A stretch of 64,000 nt of DNA from CAZSLI01 sp964607705 (GTDB lineage Bacteria; Actinomycetota; Coriobacteriia; Anaerosomatales; PHET01), in assembly GCA_964607705.1 (NCBI GenBank), contig CAZSLI010000011.1, positions 20,304 to 84,303 on the forward strand, read 5' to 3'. The position numbers were made by a program, and so were the translations under genes. Under the pieces are notes generated by a model. It had not been told where the DNA came from. It did not search any database and saw nothing but the letters and a program-made list of their open reading frames with translations. Positions 1-7,883 of the stretch are shown here, in pieces. Within the stretch, counting starts at the first letter, position 1. Every line of letters starts with the position of its first letter.

Positions 1-60
1 GAACCTTCTCGCGTTGTCAGCGCCGAGTGACGCGTCGTGCGAAGCGCCGGGAGTGACGTT

Positions 61-160
61 NNNNNNNNNNNNNNNNNNNNNNNNNNNNNNNNNNNNNNNN
101 NNNNNNNNNNNNNNNNNNNNNNNNNNNNNNNNNNNNNNNNNNNNNNNNNNNNNNNNNNNN
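61..160. other. Assembly gap (100 N)
   Basis: A run of exactly 100 N, the usual scaffolder placeholder for a gap of unknown length. The 60 bases before it and the 119 bases after it, up to the first gene, show no gene I can support. Distances and reading frames across it mean nothing. Confidence 0.97.
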
Positions 161-279
161 CGGGGGAACCACCATGTTTGATCACGTCAGCGCGTTCCCC
201 AAGACCCAGAGGCGACCCATCGTCACCGATCTCGTCACGTGCGTCCTCGACCATGACACCCGACCGATCAGGACTCCCC

Positions 280-780
280 ATGCGACTCGCAACGCGCAGT
301 GACGCGATCAAACTGTCAGCGCTTGCCACCCAAGTGTTCTTGCACACGTATGCGACTGAGGGCGTCACCGACGACCTGTCAAGCTACGCGTTGAGTGCGT
401 TCTCTCCCTCCAGCTTCGAACGAACCATCTCCGATTCGTCCTCGGCGATCCTCATCGAGGAAGCAGGCGACGGCGTCGTAGCATTCCTGGAAGTCTCGTT
501 CGACACTCCTTGCCCTGCCAATCCCGAGCTGCGAACTGAAGTCACCCGACTGTACGTGCAGGAGCACTTCTCGCGACGAGGCATTGGGACGCGGCTGCTG
601 GATGAATGCAGAAGACTCACTGGCGATCGGGTCGGGAATCCGGCGCTCTGGTTGTCAGTGTTTGCAGGAAACAACAAGGCGCTCGAGTTCTACACAAGCT
701 GCGGGTTCCGGCGCGCGGGGGAGCTGTGGTTTGAGTTGGAGTCGGTCGCGCATCTGAACTTCGTGCTGATCGATGGCTGA
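280..780 (+). CDS. GNAT family N-acetyltransferase
   Basis: A 166-residue single-domain GNAT acetyltransferase, predicted to move an acetyl group from acetyl-CoA to an amine; the substrate cannot be told. The acetyl-CoA loop motif RRGIGT is at residues 99-104, after a beta strand reading TRLYV. The C-terminal NNKALEFYTSCGF segment is the usual GNAT alpha4/beta7 signature. I chose the ATG at 280 because AGGA lies 8 nt upstream; an in-frame ATG at 253 is possible. The open frame runs back through the N gap, but that part is not trustworthy. It lies first in a row of short + strand genes. Confidence 0.85.
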   Translation: MRLATRSDAIKLSALATQVFLHTYATEGVTDDLSSYALSAFSPSSFERTISDSSSAILIEEAGDGVVAFLEVSFDTPCPANPELRTEVTRLYVQEHFSRRGIGTRLLDECRRLTGDRVGNPALWLSVFAGNNKALEFYTSCGFRRAGELWFELESVAHLNFVLIDG

Positions 781-837
781 GCGACCGGTGCTGTTCAGCA
801 CGTAGCAGGCTTGTCGAGCGGACGCTCAAGACGCGCC

Positions 838-851
838 GGGCGCTTCACGCG
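838..851 (+). repeat. Short dispersed motif, copy 1
   Basis: GGGCGCTTCACGCG. It recurs with one change at 1783-1796 (GGGCGCTTCGCGCG), in both cases in a gap between short accessory genes and downstream of a CTCAAG. Only two copies in this orientation were noticed, so the function is unknown. Confidence 0.35.
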
Positions 852-914
852 ATATGCTGTTGACGCGTACGTCTACGCGAGCAAGGCCTGCTGGTCGACC
901 TGGGGGGATGCCGC

Positions 915-1364
915 GTGGCTCAGATCGAAGGCGAGATCGTCATCGACCGGACTGTCGACGACGTGTTCGACTTTGTCGCGGACGAGTGCAATGAACCTCG
1001 CTTCAACCCGCAGATGACATCCGTGGAGAAGCTTTCGGAGGGTGACGTCGGGATCGACACACGGTTCGGCGCAACAGTGCTTTCCGGTGGCAGGGCCGTG
1101 CCGATGGTCATCGAGTTCACCCGGTTCGACCGGCCGCACCTGCTTGAGTCGCGAACCACTATGTCTGGAATGGTGATCCTGGGCGAGCTGACGTTCGAAC
1201 CAGTGGACGGCGACAAGACTCTCATGAGATGGGCGTGGCAGATGGAGCCCAGCGGAGCGATGCGTTTGCTCAAGCCACTGATCATCGTCATGGGCCGACG
1301 CCAAGAGCGGGCTATTTGGAGCAGTCTCAAGCGCTGCCTCGAATCGGAGGCGTCAGCGCACTAG
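915..1364 (+). CDS. SRPBCC family protein (polyketide cyclase/START-like)
   Basis: A 149-residue START-like protein with the SRPBCC helix-grip fold, which binds hydrophobic ligands; the ligand is unknown. The N-terminus (IVIDRTVDDVFDFVAD, then NEPRFNPQM) is the typical first strand plus helix of polyketide cyclase/dehydrase-type members, and the C-terminus forms the long closing helix. The start is GTG with a GGGGGG run about 6 nt upstream. It is one of three SRPBCC genes in the first 21 kb. No partner enzyme lies next to it, so no pathway can be assigned. Confidence 0.8.
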   Translation: MAQIEGEIVIDRTVDDVFDFVADECNEPRFNPQMTSVEKLSEGDVGIDTRFGATVLSGGRAVPMVIEFTRFDRPHLLESRTTMSGMVILGELTFEPVDGDKTLMRWAWQMEPSGAMRLLKPLIIVMGRRQERAIWSSLKRCLESEASAH

Positions 1365-1413
1365 CAAGCGCATCAGCTCGACGCCTGGCACCTTGCGCAA
1401 CTTGGAGCAGGAC

Positions 1414-1719
1414 ATGACTGCGATAGACGTCATCGGTCGGATCATCATCGCCACGTACTGGTTCGCGCTCGTGATCGGCGGCGCCGAGAACGTCGTGGCT
1501 CTAGCCCGTCGGCGTTCTCGGTCTGCAGTCGTTGCCGCCCTGCTCCTACGCGCCGGTAGCGTCGGTTGCTTGGTACTAGTCGCGATGACCGCGAATGACG
1601 ATTGCGGGGCGGCCTCGGTACTCGCATCGAGTGTGGCTGGATTGCTGGTGTTTCTGGCCTGCGTGTTTGACGCGTCGCGCCTCGTCGATATCCGCACCGA
1701 GCAGACACCGGCCGCCTAG
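1414..1719 (+). CDS. Small hydrophobic membrane protein, unknown
   Basis: An unrecognised protein of about 101 residues with three hydrophobic stretches likely to span the membrane: near residues 5-25 (ending IGGAENVVAL), 35-60 and 70-90. A positively charged loop (RRRSR) follows the first segment. The ATG at 1414 is preferred because GGAGCAGGA lies just upstream; the frame is open from a TTG at 1393. It sits between an SRPBCC gene and a condensation-type acyltransferase, all on the + strand, which gives no functional clue. Confidence 0.6.
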   Translation: MTAIDVIGRIIIATYWFALVIGGAENVVALARRRSRSAVVAALLLRAGSVGCLVLVAMTANDDCGAASVLASSVAGLLVFLACVFDASRLVDIRTEQTPAA

Positions 1720-1782
1720 AGTCAGCGCGGGCAGGGGGCCCTCCTGGCCGACAAGCGCCTCAAGCCATGACCTTGCGGCGTC

Positions 1783-1796
1783 GGGCGCTTCGCGCG
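1783..1796 (+). repeat. Short dispersed motif, copy 2
   Basis: GGGCGCTTCGCGCG, the second copy of the motif at 838-851. It lies in the 150-bp gap before the acyltransferase gene. The rest of this gap has no clear promoter or terminator. Confidence 0.35.
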
Positions 1797-1870
1797 TAAG
1801 GTCAGACGCGCGGCCCATCCGCAAGAACATGCGACAGACGCAGCACATCGGCTGGTGATCGGGGGGTCAC

Positions 1871-3184
1871 GTGAGCAGTGACGTTTGTCAGGCGCGCTTT
1901 CCAGCCACAAACGGCGACATCATGGCTGACTCCATGGACCCGATGATGGAGATGGTGCTCGGCTCTCGGCTGACTTTCGCGGACCGGCTGGACTCTCACG
2001 CACTGGCACGCGCTTCGCGCCTACTGCTCGACCTCGAACCAGTCCTCGGCTGCTGGTTGGACAAGAGGTCACGTGGTGCGGATTGGGTGCGCTGCACCGG
2101 GCTGGACGAGCGGTCGGTGTTCTCGGTGGCAGACTCGGAGGACCCTGAGCGTGACTCCGCTGAGTTCCATGGGGCGCCGTTCGACCCACAAGGCCCTCGT
2201 GTTGCGGTGCTGCTGCTCCGCTCCAGGGACCACGACGACCTGTGCATACGTTTCGACCACGTCGCCGGCGACGGATGGAGCGCCAAGGAGGTCACCCATC
2301 TGCTCGCCGATGTCTACACCCGGTTGCTCGACGCCGCCGACTTTGTGCCGGCCCCAAGGACGACGCCGCGTCCCGATCACGCTGATGTATGGAATGCGCT
2401 CACTCAGGAGCAGCGCGACTTGGCGGCGAATCCTCCCTCGATGACGAACACCTCGCAGTGGAAGATGAACGGCCGACGAGGCGCGACGGACGGCTTCGCA
2501 GCCCGCACGCTGACCCTGTCGCCTGACAGGGTGGATGCGTTGCGGGCGTACGCTCACGCCCGGGGCGGAACCGTAAACGACGCTCTGATCAGCGCGCTGA
2601 TCAGAGCAGTCGAGGCGAACAACCCCCAGAAGCCAGGTTTGAAGCCGAGTGTGTCGATCTCTGCTGACACCAGAAGGTTCGCCCACGAGATGAATCTTGA
2701 GCGGCTGGCGAACATTGCCACCACGCAGACGGTGAGGATGGACTTCCGGCACGGCGAGACGTTCGACGAGACCCTGCGGCACGTTGTCGAGGCTGTGAGG
2801 CCGTACAAGGCCACCCTATGGAACGTGCTCTCCACCTCCGGCGAGAAGCCGCCGTCGCCCAGAGTCTGGCGCGCAGTGTTCTGGCTCGCAGCCACCGCCT
2901 TGCGGGCGTCTCGTGCAGCGGCCATGGTAACGATGAACGTGGGGTCATTTGACGCCGAGCGGCTGGTCTTCGGATCGACCCGCCCGATGTCCGCCGTGGT
3001 CACCGGTCCAATCGGGAGGTTTGCGGGCTTCCCTCTGCTGATCAGCTACTACCGGGGTGCACTCACGCTCTGGACGGGGTTTCGGGAACGGCACATCGCG
3101 TCCGAACTGGTCGACCGACACTTTGCCAGCATGGAGGGCCAATTGGCGGACGCAATCGAATTATCGACGGCGCAGTCCGCCTGA
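1871..3184 (+). CDS. Stand-alone condensation/WS-DGAT-type acyltransferase
   Basis: A 437-residue protein of the condensation-domain superfamily (NRPS C domains, PapA acyltransferases, wax ester synthase/DGAT). The diagnostic HxxxDG active-site motif is present as HVAGDG near residue 130. A second family signature, GGTVNDALISALIRA, lies in the second half, where C/WS-DGAT proteins carry TVND. It would transfer an acyl group from a thioester to an alcohol or amine; both substrates are unknown. No carrier protein or NRPS/PKS gene is nearby, so it probably acts on CoA thioesters or lipids. GTG start with GGGGGG just upstream. Confidence 0.75.
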   Translation: MSSDVCQARFPATNGDIMADSMDPMMEMVLGSRLTFADRLDSHALARASRLLLDLEPVLGCWLDKRSRGADWVRCTGLDERSVFSVADSEDPERDSAEFHGAPFDPQGPRVAVLLLRSRDHDDLCIRFDHVAGDGWSAKEVTHLLADVYTRLLDAADFVPAPRTTPRPDHADVWNALTQEQRDLAANPPSMTNTSQWKMNGRRGATDGFAARTLTLSPDRVDALRAYAHARGGTVNDALISALIRAVEANNPQKPGLKPSVSISADTRRFAHEMNLERLANIATTQTVRMDFRHGETFDETLRHVVEAVRPYKATLWNVLSTSGEKPPSPRVWRAVFWLAATALRASRAAAMVTMNVGSFDAERLVFGSTRPMSAVVTGPIGRFAGFPLLISYYRGALTLWTGFRERHIASELVDRHFASMEGQLADAIELSTAQSA

Positions 3185-3220
3185 AACCATCGAGCAGCCG
3201 CGCATCGTCGGCATGTGGCC

Positions 3221-3248
3221 TTGACGGAGGTCCAGCACCAGCTATCAT
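3221..3248 (+). promoter_or_regulatory. Sigma70-type promoter for phnA/yjdM-like gene
   Basis: TTGACG at 3221-3226 and TATCAT at 3243-3248 are separated by 16 bp. This predicts a start near 3255, about 35 nt before the TTG start of the zinc-ribbon gene. Confidence 0.6.
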
Positions 3249-3289
3249 CTCGACGGCCCTGACGACTGACCCAACGAAAGTGGTGCTTC

Positions 3290-3625
3290 TTGAGCGACAC
3301 CCCCAACTGCCCGGAATGCAGCTCGGCCTTCGTCTACGACGACGGTAACCTCCACGTCTGTCCGGAGTGTGGACACGAGTGGCCCATCGGCTCGACCGCG
3401 CCGGCTGTGGGACTCGTCGTGCGCGATGCGAACGGCAACGTGCTCAGCGACGGGGACAGCGTGACGCTCATCAAGGACCTCAAGGTGAAGGGCACCTCGG
3501 CGGTAGCCAAGGTCGGCACCAAGATCCGCAACATCCGCCTAGTCGAGGGTGACCACAACATCGACTGCAAGGTAGACGGCATCGGCGCGATGGGCCTGAA
3601 GTCAGAATTCGTGAAGAAGGCGTAG
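3290..3625 (+). CDS. yjdM: Zinc ribbon protein YjdM/PhnA family
   Basis: A 111-residue protein of the YjdM family, formerly PhnA, named for a neighbour of the phosphonate operon but of unproven function. The N-terminal zinc ribbon has two CxxC pairs (CPEC near residues 7-10 and CPEC near 24-27). The C-terminal domain carries the family phrases VVRDANGN, SVTLIKDLKVKG and GTKIRNIRLVEGDHNIDCK. Length is normal for the family. The start is TTG; no phosphonate genes are nearby. A sigma70-type promoter lies just upstream, so it is probably a single-gene unit. Confidence 0.93.
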   Translation: MSDTPNCPECSSAFVYDDGNLHVCPECGHEWPIGSTAPAVGLVVRDANGNVLSDGDSVTLIKDLKVKGTSAVAKVGTKIRNIRLVEGDHNIDCKVDGIGAMGLKSEFVKKA

Positions 3626-3656
3626 AACACTCGACTGCTGGCGCTGTCAGCGCAAC

Positions 3657-3685
3657 CTGTCAGCACATGCCGCGCAGCCTATTAT
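3657..3685 (+). promoter_or_regulatory. Putative promoter for DUF6584 gene
   Basis: CTGTCA at 3657-3662 and TATTAT at 3680-3685, 17-bp spacer. The predicted start near 3692 lies after the ATG at 3684, which supports the downstream GTG start of the next gene. Confidence 0.5.
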
Positions 3686-3728
3686 GCGCAAACAACTTGG
3701 AACGACGATGAGTGGGGGAGTACGCGGG

Positions 3729-4259
3729 GTGTCTTTGGACGATGCGTTCGCAAGGGTTGCCGCAGATCTCGAGCGTGACGATCTCGGCAAGGCGCGAGAC
3801 AGGCTCGAGGGCATGATCGACGGGTATCCGGCTTCTCTCGCCGTACGCGAGCAGCTCGGTGACATCTACTGGCGGCTGCACTACCCCGAGCGGGCCGGCA
3901 AACATTGGTACCTGATCGAATCGGCTCGACCGGAGATGGACGTCGCGAAGCAGGCCTTCGAGGCCCGGCACCACGGCGACCCACTGCTCATACTCAACGA
4001 CCTGCGTTGGCGCGGGGGACTCGAGCCCATCGCTGGGACGTATGCAGCGGCGACACTGACGGATCTCGCGCAGAGAGCCGGAGTGCCGCTGGAGCGCATC
4101 GAGAAGGCGTCGGATTCAACATCGATTGCCCCCTTCGAGCCCTGGTGGTCGAAGTTCGTGCCTGCTGCGCTGGTAGTCGTCCTGGTGTCACTCCTCGTGT
4201 CGTCGTGTGTAGGCTTGTTCACGATCCTCGGAATGGCGGGGAAGTGGATTGCCGGCTGA
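3729..4259 (+). CDS. DUF6584 family protein with C-terminal membrane anchor
   Basis: About 176 residues. The first 70 match the DUF6584 pattern: an alpha-helical, TPR-like stretch reading LGKARDRLEGMI, then REQLGDIYWRLHYPERAGKHWYL. A hydrophobic segment near the C-terminus (VPAALVVVLVSLLVS) probably anchors it in the membrane, leaving the helical part in the cytoplasm. Function is unknown. The GTG at 3729 has GGGGGAG 7 nt upstream; the longer frame from ATG 3684 starts upstream of the likely transcription start. It has its own putative promoter. Confidence 0.7.
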   Translation: MSLDDAFARVAADLERDDLGKARDRLEGMIDGYPASLAVREQLGDIYWRLHYPERAGKHWYLIESARPEMDVAKQAFEARHHGDPLLILNDLRWRGGLEPIAGTYAAATLTDLAQRAGVPLERIEKASDSTSIAPFEPWWSKFVPAALVVVLVSLLVSSCVGLFTILGMAGKWIAG

Positions 4260-4346
4260 CGACGTGTGCAGAACTTCAGATGGCGGAATAGCCGGAGACG
4301 ACATGCCGGCTCATGCGCGAGCATGACTGATAGACGGGGAGGCAAT

Positions 4347-4814
4347 TTGATCTCAGGAGCGCACTATTCCCACACCAATCTGATCGCGCGAGACTGGCGT
4401 TCGCTCGCAGCGTTCTATGAAGCCGTGTTCGGCTGCGTCCGCACCTATCCTGAACGCGACTACGCTCCTGCTCAGGTGGAGGGCGGCACGGGAGTCATCG
4501 GCTCGGGATTCGCCGGTGCGCATCTGCTTCTACCGGGATACGGTTCAGAGGGTCCGACTCTCGAGATCTACACGTATGACCCGGCGATCGAAGGCGCACT
4601 GCCGCAAGTGAACGCGCCCGGCTTCGCTCACGTCGCCTTCGGGGTCGACGATGTGGACTCAGCTCAGCGGGAGGTGCTTGACTCGGGCGGATCGGCGGTA
4701 GCTGACGTCATCTCGTCAACGCGATCAGACGGCGCCGTGATCAAGTGGTGCTACGTGAGGGATCCGGAAGGAAACATCATCGAGCTGCAGTCGTGGAGCT
4801 ATCCGCAACAATAG
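4347..4814 (+). CDS. VOC (glyoxalase/bleomycin resistance) family protein
   Basis: About 155 residues with the paired beta-alpha-beta-beta-beta modules of the vicinal oxygen chelate fold. A metal-ligand His is in the first strand (HTNLIARDW, then FYEAVFGC); another is in the second module (GFAHVAFGVDDV); the terminal signature is RDPEGNIIELQSW. Members include lyases, dioxygenases and drug-binding proteins, and the activity cannot be chosen here. The TTG at 4347 follows GGGGAGG closely; an in-frame ATG at 4323 lacks a good ribosome binding site. Confidence 0.85.
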   Translation: MISGAHYSHTNLIARDWRSLAAFYEAVFGCVRTYPERDYAPAQVEGGTGVIGSGFAGAHLLLPGYGSEGPTLEIYTYDPAIEGALPQVNAPGFAHVAFGVDDVDSAQREVLDSGGSAVADVISSTRSDGAVIKWCYVRDPEGNIIELQSWSYPQQ

Positions 4815-4853
4815 GACTGCCTGCTCACGTCTAACACCATGGACCTCTGGCCG

Positions 4854-4871
4854 CCGGCATCAAAATGCCGG
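4854..4871 (+). other. Perfect 7-bp hairpin, no U-run
   Basis: CCGGCAT-caaa-ATGCCGG lies in the 136-bp gap before the membrane protein gene. There is no T tract, so it is not a convincing terminator; it could stabilise an RNA end. Confidence 0.4.
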
Positions 4872-4950
4872 GAAACGCGCCGGGTATATACGCAAATGAG
4901 TTGTAATCGAGGTATGCGAAGTCATCAGTGTGTGAGAGAAGGTGTCGACG

Positions 4951-5634
4951 ATGACTACATTGAGCATGCCGACCAAGCGAGACCATGCGCTCCTGATCGG
5001 AGACGCATTCCTCCTCACCATGGGTACGGCCACCGTTGGGCTCGCCGTTGCGTTCATGCTCGCCGCACTCCAGGGACTGGTTCCGGAGGTCGCCCTCGGC
5101 ATAGGTAGTGGTCTCCTGCTCCTTGCGTCGGGCGTTTCGGGCGTCCTCCTTACCTGGCTTCTCCATGAACGACGCGTAACCACGGTCACTGTTGTCGGAG
5201 CGCTCCTCGGCGCGGCAGTAGGGGGACTCGTAGTACCGCTGATGGCCGGGTTCTCCTTCATTCTCGGACTGCCCCTGAGGCTGGTCACCGATTCCGAGTT
5301 CGCCGGTCCGCTCGCGCTGCTGGCGCTGGTCTCCATCGCCGTGGCAGCCCTGACAGTGTGGCTCGTCGTCGACGCGATCAGAGACATGGGAGCCGGACAC
5401 AGGACGCACCTGCGCCTCGACCGCGCGCGAATCATCGCGGCTGCCGCCTTCTTGATACTCGTGGTTGTCAGCGTGGCGCTCGTCATCGTCCAGCCTGGCC
5501 CTGAACAGGGAGAGGCGCCGATATGGGCGATCGCGGCTGGCCTCATAGCCGTTGGCGCGATCGCAGGCGCTGACCTCGCGAACGTCATCAGCATGAAGCG
5601 AGGGTTGCCAGGCTCGACTGCCATTGAGGGTTAG
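4951..5634 (+). CDS. Multi-pass membrane protein, unknown
   Basis: About 227 residues with roughly six hydrophobic segments and short charged loops (HERR, DAIRDMG, RARI). No family is recognised. The C-terminus ends in a short hydrophilic tail. The ATG at 4951 sits 8 nt after GAGAGAAGG; a GTG at 4942 is less well placed. The gene is followed by a hairpin at 5646-5665 and seems to be a single unit. It could be a transport accessory or stress membrane protein, but nothing in the sequence decides this. Confidence 0.7.
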   Translation: MTTLSMPTKRDHALLIGDAFLLTMGTATVGLAVAFMLAALQGLVPEVALGIGSGLLLLASGVSGVLLTWLLHERRVTTVTVVGALLGAAVGGLVVPLMAGFSFILGLPLRLVTDSEFAGPLALLALVSIAVAALTVWLVVDAIRDMGAGHRTHLRLDRARIIAAAAFLILVVVSVALVIVQPGPEQGEAPIWAIAAGLIAVGAIAGADLANVISMKRGLPGSTAIEG

Positions 5635-5645
5635 CGACTAGTCCC

Positions 5646-5665
5646 GTCCCGCCGCACGGCGGGAC
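5646..5665 (+). terminator. Possible terminator hairpin
   Basis: GTCCCGCC-gcac-GGCGGGAC, an 8-bp GC-rich stem 12 nt after the membrane protein stop. The following bases (atctcg) lack a real U-run, so termination is uncertain. Confidence 0.4.
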
Positions 5666-5689
5666 ATCTCGACTCGGCGGGGGAATTCT

Positions 5690-6220
5690 GTGAGGTACGT
5701 CGCACTTCTGCGCGGGGTCAATGTGGGCCAGGGTGCGCGCGTGCCGATGAAGGACCTGAAGTCCCTTCTTGAGGGGATCGGGCTTAGCGACGTCCTCACC
5801 TATCTCAACTCGGGCAATGTGATCTTCAGCTCTGCGCTCGGCGCGGCCGAGCTGACTCATTTGCTCGAGGATCAGTTTGCCCGGGCATTCGGCGCCCAGA
5901 TTCCGACGTTGGTCAAGACTGCGGCGGAAGTGATCTCGATCGCTGATGCGATCCCGGCGGATTGGGTCAGCGGCGAGGGCGAGCAGACCTACGTCGCATA
6001 CCTGTTCAGCGATGTGGACGAACCTGAGCTCGTGTCGGAGCTGCCGGTCAAGAGGGAGTTCCTCAGCATCTTCTACACCCCTGGAGCCATCGTCTGGAAC
6101 ATCAAGCGCGAGAACTACAACCGCAGTCACATCACCAAGATCGCGGGTCACCGCTCTTACGCTCGGATGACGACCAGAAACGTGAACACCGCCAGGAAGC
6201 TCGCAGCGCTTTCCCACTGA
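5690..6220 (+). CDS. DUF1697 family protein
   Basis: A 176-residue DUF1697 protein. Signatures seen are RYVALLRGVNVG at the N-terminus, LSDVLTYLNSGNVIFSS in the first half, and IVWNIKRENYNRSHITK with MTTRNVNTARKL near the end. These proteins are widespread and of unknown function. Length is typical. GTG start. A paralogue lies on the minus strand at 19319-19861. Neighbours are unrelated single-domain genes. Confidence 0.92.
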   Translation: MRYVALLRGVNVGQGARVPMKDLKSLLEGIGLSDVLTYLNSGNVIFSSALGAAELTHLLEDQFARAFGAQIPTLVKTAAEVISIADAIPADWVSGEGEQTYVAYLFSDVDEPELVSELPVKREFLSIFYTPGAIVWNIKRENYNRSHITKIAGHRSYARMTTRNVNTARKLAALSH

Positions 6221-6308
6221 TCATCCCGTTGCGGGCCGCTGACGGCCGCACCGCGATATGCTGGGGCTGCCCCTTGAGCGAGCGTCCAGCCAAACCAGGA
6301 GATTGCCG

Positions 6309-6767
6309 ATGACCCCGTCCGCCGGACATGATGTCCGCCTTGTCGACATCGATTCGCCTGACTTCACCGATCTCGTCTCTGAACTCGTCGAGGAGCTGGA
6401 TGTCCGCTATCCCGGACTGAGCGACGAGGAACCGGCGCCGCAGGACCTGCTTGTGGCGGTTGTCGCCTATGACGGCGACGTTCCGAGCGGGTGCGGCGCG
6501 CTGCGCGAGTTCGGGCCGGGTATCGGCGAGATCAAGCGGATGTACGTGCGGCCCGAAGGTAGGGGGCAGGGCGCTGCTCGGCGAATCCTGAAGGTACTGG
6601 AGGAGCAGGCCAGCGAGATGGGCTACTCGGCGGTTCGGCTCGGTTCCGGTATGCGGCAACCTGAGGCATTGGCGCTTTACGAGTCATCCGGATATCGACG
6701 GATCCCGCTGTTCGGCGACTACGAGGGGGCCGAGCTGTGCGTCTGCTATGAGAAGGTGCTCCGCTAG
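6309..6767 (+). CDS. GNAT family N-acetyltransferase
   Basis: A 152-residue GNAT protein. The acetyl-CoA loop is RGQGAA at residues 85-90, after IKRMYVRP; the C-terminal half has EALALYESSGYRRI, typical of GNATs that act on small molecules. Closest in style to the PanZ/ElaA-like small-molecule group; the substrate is unknown. ATG start with CAGGAG about 8 nt upstream. The open frame extends 51 nt upstream, but that part lacks a ribosome binding site. The next gene, a DinB protein, follows after 78 bp. Confidence 0.88.
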   Translation: MTPSAGHDVRLVDIDSPDFTDLVSELVEELDVRYPGLSDEEPAPQDLLVAVVAYDGDVPSGCGALREFGPGIGEIKRMYVRPEGRGQGAARRILKVLEEQASEMGYSAVRLGSGMRQPEALALYESSGYRRIPLFGDYEGAELCVCYEKVLR

Positions 6768-6845
6768 CAGACGCACAGGTGGACGCGGGATTCTTCAGGC
6801 TTTGAAGCAAGTCAATCGGATTTCAGGTCAGGGAGAGGGCTCGAT

Positions 6846-7325
6846 ATGACGACGACACGCACCCCCCGAGAGTTGCTCGAGGCCTACCGGAATGGACCCG
6901 AGCTATTGCGCGCCGCGCTCGATGGGATGGACGCTGCTGCGCTGCGCGCCCGGCCGATCGAGGGCAAGATGAGCTCTCTCGAGGTGCTGTGCCACATCGT
7001 GGACTCGGACCAGTTCATGTGCGACCGCCTCAAGCGCACGATCGCCACGAAGAAGCCGTTGCTCATGGGAGTGGAGTCCGCCGACTATCCCACGCCGCTC
7101 CGATACCACGATCGCGACCCTGAGCTCGATCTCGAGCTCCTCAGCATCCAACGGCGGCAACTCGCCTCCGATCTCGAACGCATGACCGAAGACGTGTGGC
7201 GGCGCACCGCCGTTCATTCCGAGAACGGAATGCAGACGCTGCTCGAGATCTTCGACCATGCCGTCGACCATCTCGAGTCGCACCTCACGGCGATTCTGCA
7301 GAAGCGTCGGGCGCTCGGTCTCTAG
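6846..7325 (+). CDS. DinB/YfiT-type putative metalloenzyme
   Basis: A 159-residue four-helix DinB-superfamily protein. The metal-binding histidine pattern is visible: H50 in the second helix (LEVLCHIVDSD) and H138/H142/H146 in the last helix (DHAVDHLESH). Relatives include damage-inducible DinB of Bacillus and thiol-dependent S-transferases such as BstA and mycothiol or bacillithiol enzymes. This is not E. coli DNA polymerase IV. ATG start with GGGAGAGGG upstream. No SOS box is visible before it. Confidence 0.88.
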   Translation: MTTTRTPRELLEAYRNGPELLRAALDGMDAAALRARPIEGKMSSLEVLCHIVDSDQFMCDRLKRTIATKKPLLMGVESADYPTPLRYHDRDPELDLELLSIQRRQLASDLERMTEDVWRRTAVHSENGMQTLLEIFDHAVDHLESHLTAILQKRRALGL

Positions 7326-7387
7326 AGGGCCGCCTGACGCTGGATCGCGCCGGTTGCGAATGACGTCGGCAGCGAGCGAGTGGCTTC

Positions 7388-7774
7388 TCAGTCGGCGTAG
7401 TCGTCTTGCACGAGGTCCGACGGCTTGAACACCGGGTGGATCTCAATGGCGCCTTCGCGCGCGGCGGGATGCAGGCGGCCTATCTCGGCGGCAACCTCGA
7501 TACTCGGCGCGGCCACGACGTAGAAGGCTGACGCCACGAGGCCCGTGCCGGAGAGCGTGCCGGCTCTTACCGCGTCGCCTTCGACCGTCATCGCGTCGGT
7601 GCTCGGATCGAAAGCAAAACCGCGCTGCTTTGCGAAGTAGGTGCCGCCGAGAACCTTGCCCTTCAGCGCTTTGACCTGCTCGGGATAGTCTGCAAGGGCT
7701 GAAACGTGCTCGGGGGTCATGGCCATCGGGTCGGCGGGAGCGGGGGAGTACACGATCATTCCGTACTGCGGCAT
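7388..7774 (-). CDS. YCII-related (DGPF-type) protein
   Basis: About 128 residues of the YCII-related, ferredoxin-like fold (DGPF domain). Supporting phrases are MIVYSPAPA at the N-terminus, AFYVVAAPSIEVAAEIGRLHPAAREGAIEIHPV in the second half (the usual family C-terminal pattern), and GGTYFAKQRG in the middle. Function unknown; relatives are often co-encoded with ECF sigma factors, but none is present here. The start at 7774 has AAGGAG 6 nt upstream; the frame is open to 7816. It converges with the DinB gene. Confidence 0.85.
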   Translation of the reverse strand: MPQYGMIVYSPAPADPMAMTPEHVSALADYPEQVKALKGKVLGGTYFAKQRGFAFDPSTDAMTVEGDAVRAGTLSGTGLVASAFYVVAAPSIEVAAEIGRLHPAAREGAIEIHPVFKPSDLVQDDYAD

Positions 7775-7883
7775 GTGCGGCTCCTTCGAGTATGTGGCTA
7801 TGGGAATCGTCTCCAAGCCAGTCCGCGCGCTAACAGCGCGTACCCAAGCGACGGCGGGCCCAAGACTTCGGCCAGGCGCCAGG

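Noticed and set aside
781..6308. Chromosomal integron cassette array
   Set aside because: Short same-strand genes with intergenic GC-rich repeats raised the idea. However, no GTTRRRY/RYYYAAC attC cores recur between genes, some genes are long, and no integrase is present.
6846..7325. DNA polymerase IV (dinB)
   Set aside because: The name is shared, but the protein is a 159-residue four-helix metal-binding DinB/YfiT type, with no polymerase motifs.
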